Positions 5,898-8,678 of a stretch of DNA of 8,678 nucleotides are shown in pieces. Both the position numbers and the translations under genes were made by a program. The notes beneath the pieces were generated by a model. That model saw only the letters and a program-made list of their open reading frames with translations, searched no databases and was not told where the DNA came from. The DNA comes from Chlorobiaceae bacterium. GTDB taxonomy: Bacteria; Bacteroidota; Chlorobiia; Chlorobiales; Chlorobiaceae. Numbering within the stretch: position 1 is the first letter of the stretch; the number at the start of each line of letters is the position of its first letter. Location of the stretch: assembly GCA_013336025.1 (NCBI GenBank), contig JAAXUM010000057.1, forward strand, positions 1-8,678, in the 5' to 3' direction.

Positions 5898-6955
5898 ATA
5901 ACGGCGTTCAGCATGGTTTTGAGCAGTTCTTTTCCTTCAGTGAATTCAGGCTGGATTTTCATATAGCAGCATGAGAGCGTTTTCAGGATTTCCTTCAGTT
6001 CGGGCTGACCAAGCAGGCGAAAGTAGTCTTTTTCGGTAGTGACAAGAGTCAGCTCTTTCTTATCTGCTTCGAGTTGCAGTGCTGCGATTGTTTTTTCGGT
6101 ATAGGATTCGTGGTCCCGGAAAAAGCGGTGTGCAACAATGGTAATGCCTTGCTCTCTAAGGGTGTCGAGAAAGCTTTGTGGTGAACCGATACCGGCAAAG
6201 GCAAGGGCTTTTATTCCGGAAGGAGAGCTGTTCTCTTTTGCTGTGTTGAACATACCGGACAGACAAACAAGATTACCTGCCGCTGTCCGGGCTTTGATGA
6301 GGGGTTTGCCGGTTTGTTCAAGATCCTTCGCAATCGCGGCAGTTGTTGTACTTCCGGTAATCTTGCTGAGTACAAGCAGGTCAGCTCTTGCAAGGTTAAT
6401 CAATGGTTCCCGGAGGCGCCCTTTCGGAATCATTTCGGCCTTGAAGTAGGGCTCTTTTTCGTTGATCACGACGATATCGAGATTTCGCCCGATCTGCCGG
6501 TGCTGAAAGGCATCGTCGAGAATAATGACATCCGGCATTGCCTCTGCAAATCGGCTGATGATAAAGGTGAATGCATCTTTTCGTTTTTCGGCAACAACAA
6601 CAATGGCTTCACGGTTGTTCCATGCAAGCATTGCTGTTTCGTCGCCGCAGGCATTGCTTTTCATAAACACGGTTTTTCCGTCTGATACCAGTTGAACGCC
6701 TTTTGTATTTCGTCCATAACCTCGTGACACAATTGCCGGTTTATAGCCCAGAGAGAGATAGTATTTCGCAATCCAGTCCACGAGCGGCGTTTTTCCCGTG
6801 CCACCTGCTGAAATATTCCCGATCGAAACAACAGGAAAAGGGGATTGCCAGGTACGGAATATTTTGTGATCAAACAGTGTGTTTCTGAGCTGGATGATGT
6901 TCTTGTAGAGCAGCGATGCAGGCTGCAGGATGATGTCGGGTAGTTCAAACGACAT
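5888..6955 (-). CDS. lpxK: Tetraacyldisaccharide 4'-kinase (lipid A biosynthesis)
   Basis: A 355-residue protein of normal length for LpxK, the membrane-associated kinase that phosphorylates the 4' position of the tetraacyldisaccharide to give lipid IVA. A P-loop sits unusually near a hydrophobic N-terminus, as is typical: GNISAGGTGKT (residues 46-56). It is followed by AIVSRGYGR (74-82), GDETAML (104-110), the acidic motif VIILDDAFQHR (143-153), PKGRLREP (177-184) and LVTTEKDYFRL near the C-terminus. These mark a complete enzyme. The ATG at 6955 has GAGAGG 7 bases upstream (6963-6968). It lies inside the end of the preceding acyltransferase gene, an 11-base overlap in a different frame, so translation is probably coupled. 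Its presence indicates a lipid A-containing outer membrane. Confidence 0.97.
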   Translation of the reverse strand: MSFELPDIILQPASLLYKNIIQLRNTLFDHKIFRTWQSPFPVVSIGNISAGGTGKTPLVDWIAKYYLSLGYKPAIVSRGYGRNTKGVQLVSDGKTVFMKSNACGDETAMLAWNNREAIVVVAEKRKDAFTFIISRFAEAMPDVIILDDAFQHRQIGRNLDIVVINEKEPYFKAEMIPKGRLREPLINLARADLLVLSKITGSTTTAAIAKDLEQTGKPLIKARTAAGNLVCLSGMFNTAKENSSPSGIKALAFAGIGSPQSFLDTLREQGITIVAHRFFRDHESYTEKTIAALQLEADKKELTLVTTEKDYFRLLGQPELKEILKTLSCCYMKIQPEFTEGKELLKTMLNAVINR

Positions 6956-7565
6956 GAGTGAACCTCTCTGAAAGCTCTTTTGAAAAATTGCGGAGCGTGG
7001 TTTCGTTATTGAATTCCGGTACCGTTATCGTCTCAAGAGTAATGGTGACGCGGCTGAATGGCCTGGGGATTTCGAAACTGTCCCAGCTTTTCAGTTTCCA
7101 TGCATCAGCATAGGATATGCTGGCAAAGATGATCGGGATCTGCTGTTCCGAGGCAATCCTTACGATTCCGTATTTGAATTGATGAACAGGGCCTCTTGGT
7201 CCGTCAGGCGTTATGGCTATGATTTCTCCTGATTGAAGAGCCTGCAGTATGGCTGCTTTTACCTCATTTGAGCCTTTGGAGCTGGATCCCCTGATAAGTG
7301 AAAATCCGAGATTTGACAGGGTGTCGGATAGCATTTGTCCATCATCTGAAAGACTGACGACGGCATGTATGGTGCTCTGCGTAAAGATCTTTCGGGCAAG
7401 AATCCATCCCGTGACCATTTTGCCGTGCCAGAATGCAAAGAGGATTTGAGATTTTTCAGTACGGGCTGTTTCCTCAAAAGCAGATACGGTTATCCTGAGG
7501 CTTTTATAGAGCAGCTTCAGGGTGATGGGGAGCAGGTAACGGGTGACAACCGGCAGCAAGGTCAT
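6945..7565 (-). CDS. DUF374 lysophospholipid acyltransferase-like protein, probable lipid A acyltransferase
   Basis: A 206-residue protein with a hydrophobic N-terminal segment (about residues 1-20), probably bound to the inner membrane. DUF374/LPLAT motifs are clear: LFAFWHGKM (42-50) with the likely catalytic His47, VVSLSDDGQ (69-77), RGSSSKG (92-98), AITPDGPRGP (117-126), IVRIASEQQIPI (134-145) and SWDSFEIPRPFSRV (160-173). The frame stays open further upstream to an ATG at 7832, but that would run over the purD start and its promoter. ATG 7565 is the first in-frame start that leaves purD free and gives a family-like N-terminus. The ribosome binding site is poor (CAGG touching the ATG). 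The DUF374 family includes LpxJ-type secondary acyltransferases of lipid A in epsilonproteobacteria. The 11-base overlap with lpxK supports a lipid A role here, though the acyl position and donor are unknown. Confidence 0.9.
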   Translation of the reverse strand: MTLLPVVTRYLLPITLKLLYKSLRITVSAFEETARTEKSQILFAFWHGKMVTGWILARKIFTQSTIHAVVSLSDDGQMLSDTLSNLGFSLIRGSSSKGSNEVKAAILQALQSGEIIAITPDGPRGPVHQFKYGIVRIASEQQIPIIFASISYADAWKLKSWDSFEIPRPFSRVTITLETITVPEFNNETTLRNFSKELSERFTHVV

Positions 7566-7623
7566 CCTGATCAGGGATATTTGGCTCTTCTGAATTATGG
7601 AAATTTTTTTTAATTGTTTTTTT

Positions 7624-7657
7624 ACAACAACCTGTTTTATATACAGGGGATTGTTGT
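7624..7657. repeat. Imperfect inverted repeat in the divergent promoter region of the acyltransferase and purD
   Basis: The outer arms ACAACAA (7624-7630) and TTGTTGT (7651-7657) and inner arms CCTGT (7631-7635) and ACAGG (7643-7647) pair exactly. They leave a three-base bulge (7648-7650) and a 7-base AT-rich centre. The result is a 12-pair interrupted dyad. Its right arm coincides with the candidate -35 of purD, and its centre reads TATATA on the reverse strand. It may be a regulator binding site or a leader hairpin. No T run follows in a way that would make it a terminator. Confidence 0.45.
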
Positions 7658-7678
7658 CGCTTGGACATGAAGTATAAT
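7651..7678 (+). promoter_or_regulatory. Candidate sigma-70-type promoter of purD
   Basis: A perfect -10 hexamer, TATAAT, lies at 7673-7678. A -35 candidate, TTGTTG (7651-7656), is 16 bases upstream and matches only the TTG half of the consensus. Transcription would begin near 7685, giving a leader of roughly 50 bases before the purD ATG. Confidence 0.5.
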
Positions 7679-7738
7679 GTAACAAACCGGGTCGATAAAC
7701 CGCAGGGTGAATCGCTGCCAGTACATCGTGCAGGAGTA

Positions 7739-8678
7739 ATGAACGTATTGATAATAGGGAGTGGCGCACGCGAGCATGCCATGGCGTGGGCTGCAGCAAA
7801 GAACGATACGGTGAAGCAGGTCTATGTGGCACCGGGAAACGGCGGTACAGGGCTCATGGGGGGAAAGGTTCAAAATGTTGAGCTCAAGGCTGCGGCGCTT
7901 CCGGAGTTGCTTGAATTTGCGGTTTTGAATGCGGTTGATCTGACGATTGCCGGTTCTGAGCAGCCGCTTGAACTTGGTATTGTGGATCTGTTTCGTGCGG
8001 CACACAAAAAGATTATCGGGCCCTCACAGGCCGCTGCCCGGCTGGAGACAAGCAAGGTTTTCGCCAAGGATTTCATGTTGCGTTACGGAATTCCTACTGC
8101 CGGGTATCATGTTTTCAGAGAGATTCAGGATGCATCACGCTATCTTGCGTCACTTGATGAATCAAAATATCCCCAGGTGATAAAGGCAAGCGGCTTGTGT
8201 GCCGGTAAGGGAGTTATTGTCGCTGGTGACAGAGAGGAAGCTTTGCAGGCAACACGTGCCATGTTTGAGGAACGGGTGTTTGGCGATGCTGCCGATGAGG
8301 TTGTTATAGAGGATTTTCTGGAGGGTGAGGAGGCAAGTGTTTTCGTGCTGACTGATGGCGAGAAATACCGCATGTTTTATCCTGCTCAGGATCATAAACG
8401 GATAGGGGATGGAGATACAGGAAAGAATACCGGGGGGATGGGTGCATACGCTCCTGCACCACTGGTGACTTCTGATGTGCTGAAAAAAATTGAGGAGAGA
8501 ATCATTGTTCCCGCCCTTGAAGGAATGGTGACGGAAGGAACTCCTTATACCGGTTTTCTCTATGTGGGCGTCATGATAGACAAGGGGGAACCCTCTGTTG
8601 TTGAGTTCAATGCGCGAATGGGCGATCCTGAAACGCAGGTTGTTCTTCCGCTTCTGAAAGATGATTTTATCGATGCAC
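7739..8678 (+). CDS. purD: Phosphoribosylamine-glycine ligase (GAR synthetase), C-terminus cut by window edge
   Basis: The first 313 residues of a protein usually about 420-430 long. PurD joins phosphoribosylamine and glycine using ATP, the second step of purine synthesis, in the cytoplasm. Visible are the N-terminal IGSGAREHA (6-14), GPSQAAARLETSK (94-106), the ATP-grasp loop KASGLCAGKGV (149-159), IEDFLEGEEAS (190-200), GDGDTGKNTGGMGAY (223-237) and the metal-binding EFNARMGDPETQ (289-300). The ATP-grasp loop more often reads KADGLAAGKG, so Ser151 and Cys154 are slight departures. The ATG at 7739 fits the canonical N-terminus and has AGGAG at 7732-7736, spaced rather close. An in-frame ATG at 7667 would add 24 residues, but it lies upstream of the -10 box and is less likely. 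Divergent from the DUF374-lpxK unit. Confidence 0.96.
   Translation, partial: MNVLIIGSGAREHAMAWAAAKNDTVKQVYVAPGNGGTGLMGGKVQNVELKAAALPELLEFAVLNAVDLTIAGSEQPLELGIVDLFRAAHKKIIGPSQAAARLETSKVFAKDFMLRYGIPTAGYHVFREIQDASRYLASLDESKYPQVIKASGLCAGKGVIVAGDREEALQATRAMFEERVFGDAADEVVIEDFLEGEEASVFVLTDGEKYRMFYPAQDHKRIGDGDTGKNTGGMGAYAPAPLVTSDVLKKIEERIIVPALEGMVTEGTPYTGFLYVGVMIDKGEPSVVEFNARMGDPETQVVLPLLKDDFIDA

Noticed and set aside
7631..7647. LexA-like SOS box (CTGT...ACAG)
   Set aside because: The spacing between CTGT and ACAG is 7 bases, not the 8 of the E. coli-type box. Neither purD nor lpxK is an expected SOS gene, and LexA boxes of this phylum need not follow that consensus.
7566..7832. N-terminal extension of the DUF374 protein to an ATG at 7832
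   Set aside because: It would overlap the purD start, its ribosome binding site and its promoter on the opposite strand. The extra 89 residues show no family features and start with a basic, proline-rich shadow sequence.

Overview
The window looks like chromosomal DNA from a green sulfur bacterium (Chlorobiaceae, perhaps Chlorobium or Pelodictyon). This is an inference. It rests on moderate GC content, the overall look of the proteins, a pyruvate phosphate dikinase (used in green sulfur bacteria to make PEP for the reductive TCA cycle), a Gram-negative lipid A gene (lpxK) and a LuxR-type helix-turn-helix resembling those of Bacteroidetes/Chlorobi. There are ten protein genes, two of them cut by the window edges. 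I see no rRNA, tRNA, transposase, CRISPR array or phage gene.

Left part (1-2004): the 5' end of ppdK points left. Diverging from it is a single inner-membrane permease of the BMP/nucleoside (YufQ-like) ABC family, with no ATPase or binding-protein gene beside it. The permease meets elbB (DJ-1/PfpI-type protein, ElbB branch) tail to tail with a short overlap.

Middle part (2005-4708): after a 364-base spacer comes the least familiar gene, a 407-residue regulator. It has a probable STAS/SpoIIAA-like N-terminal domain, a long coiled coil and a C-terminal LuxR-type helix-turn-helix. A small lipoprotein with a Fibrobacter-succinogenes-major-paralog domain follows on the same strand. A 372-base gene-free stretch then carries a small repeat with direct and inverted symmetry (ATCCCGAACGC motif), which looks like a dispersed intergenic repeat.

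Right part (4709-8678): a leftward membrane methyltransferase-like protein (isoprenylcysteine carboxyl methyltransferase family) diverges from an isochorismatase-like hydrolase with an intact Asp-Lys-Cys triad. This is followed by a leftward two-gene unit made of a DUF374 acyltransferase and lpxK. The two genes overlap by 11 bases and both probably act on lipid A. Diverging from that unit is purD (purine synthesis), truncated at the window end. The spacer before purD holds a consensus -10 box and a long imperfect inverted repeat.

Most of the window is housekeeping. The parts most worth a second look are the STAS-like/coiled-coil/LuxR regulator with its lipoprotein neighbour, the DUF374-lpxK pair, and the inverted repeat between that pair and purD.
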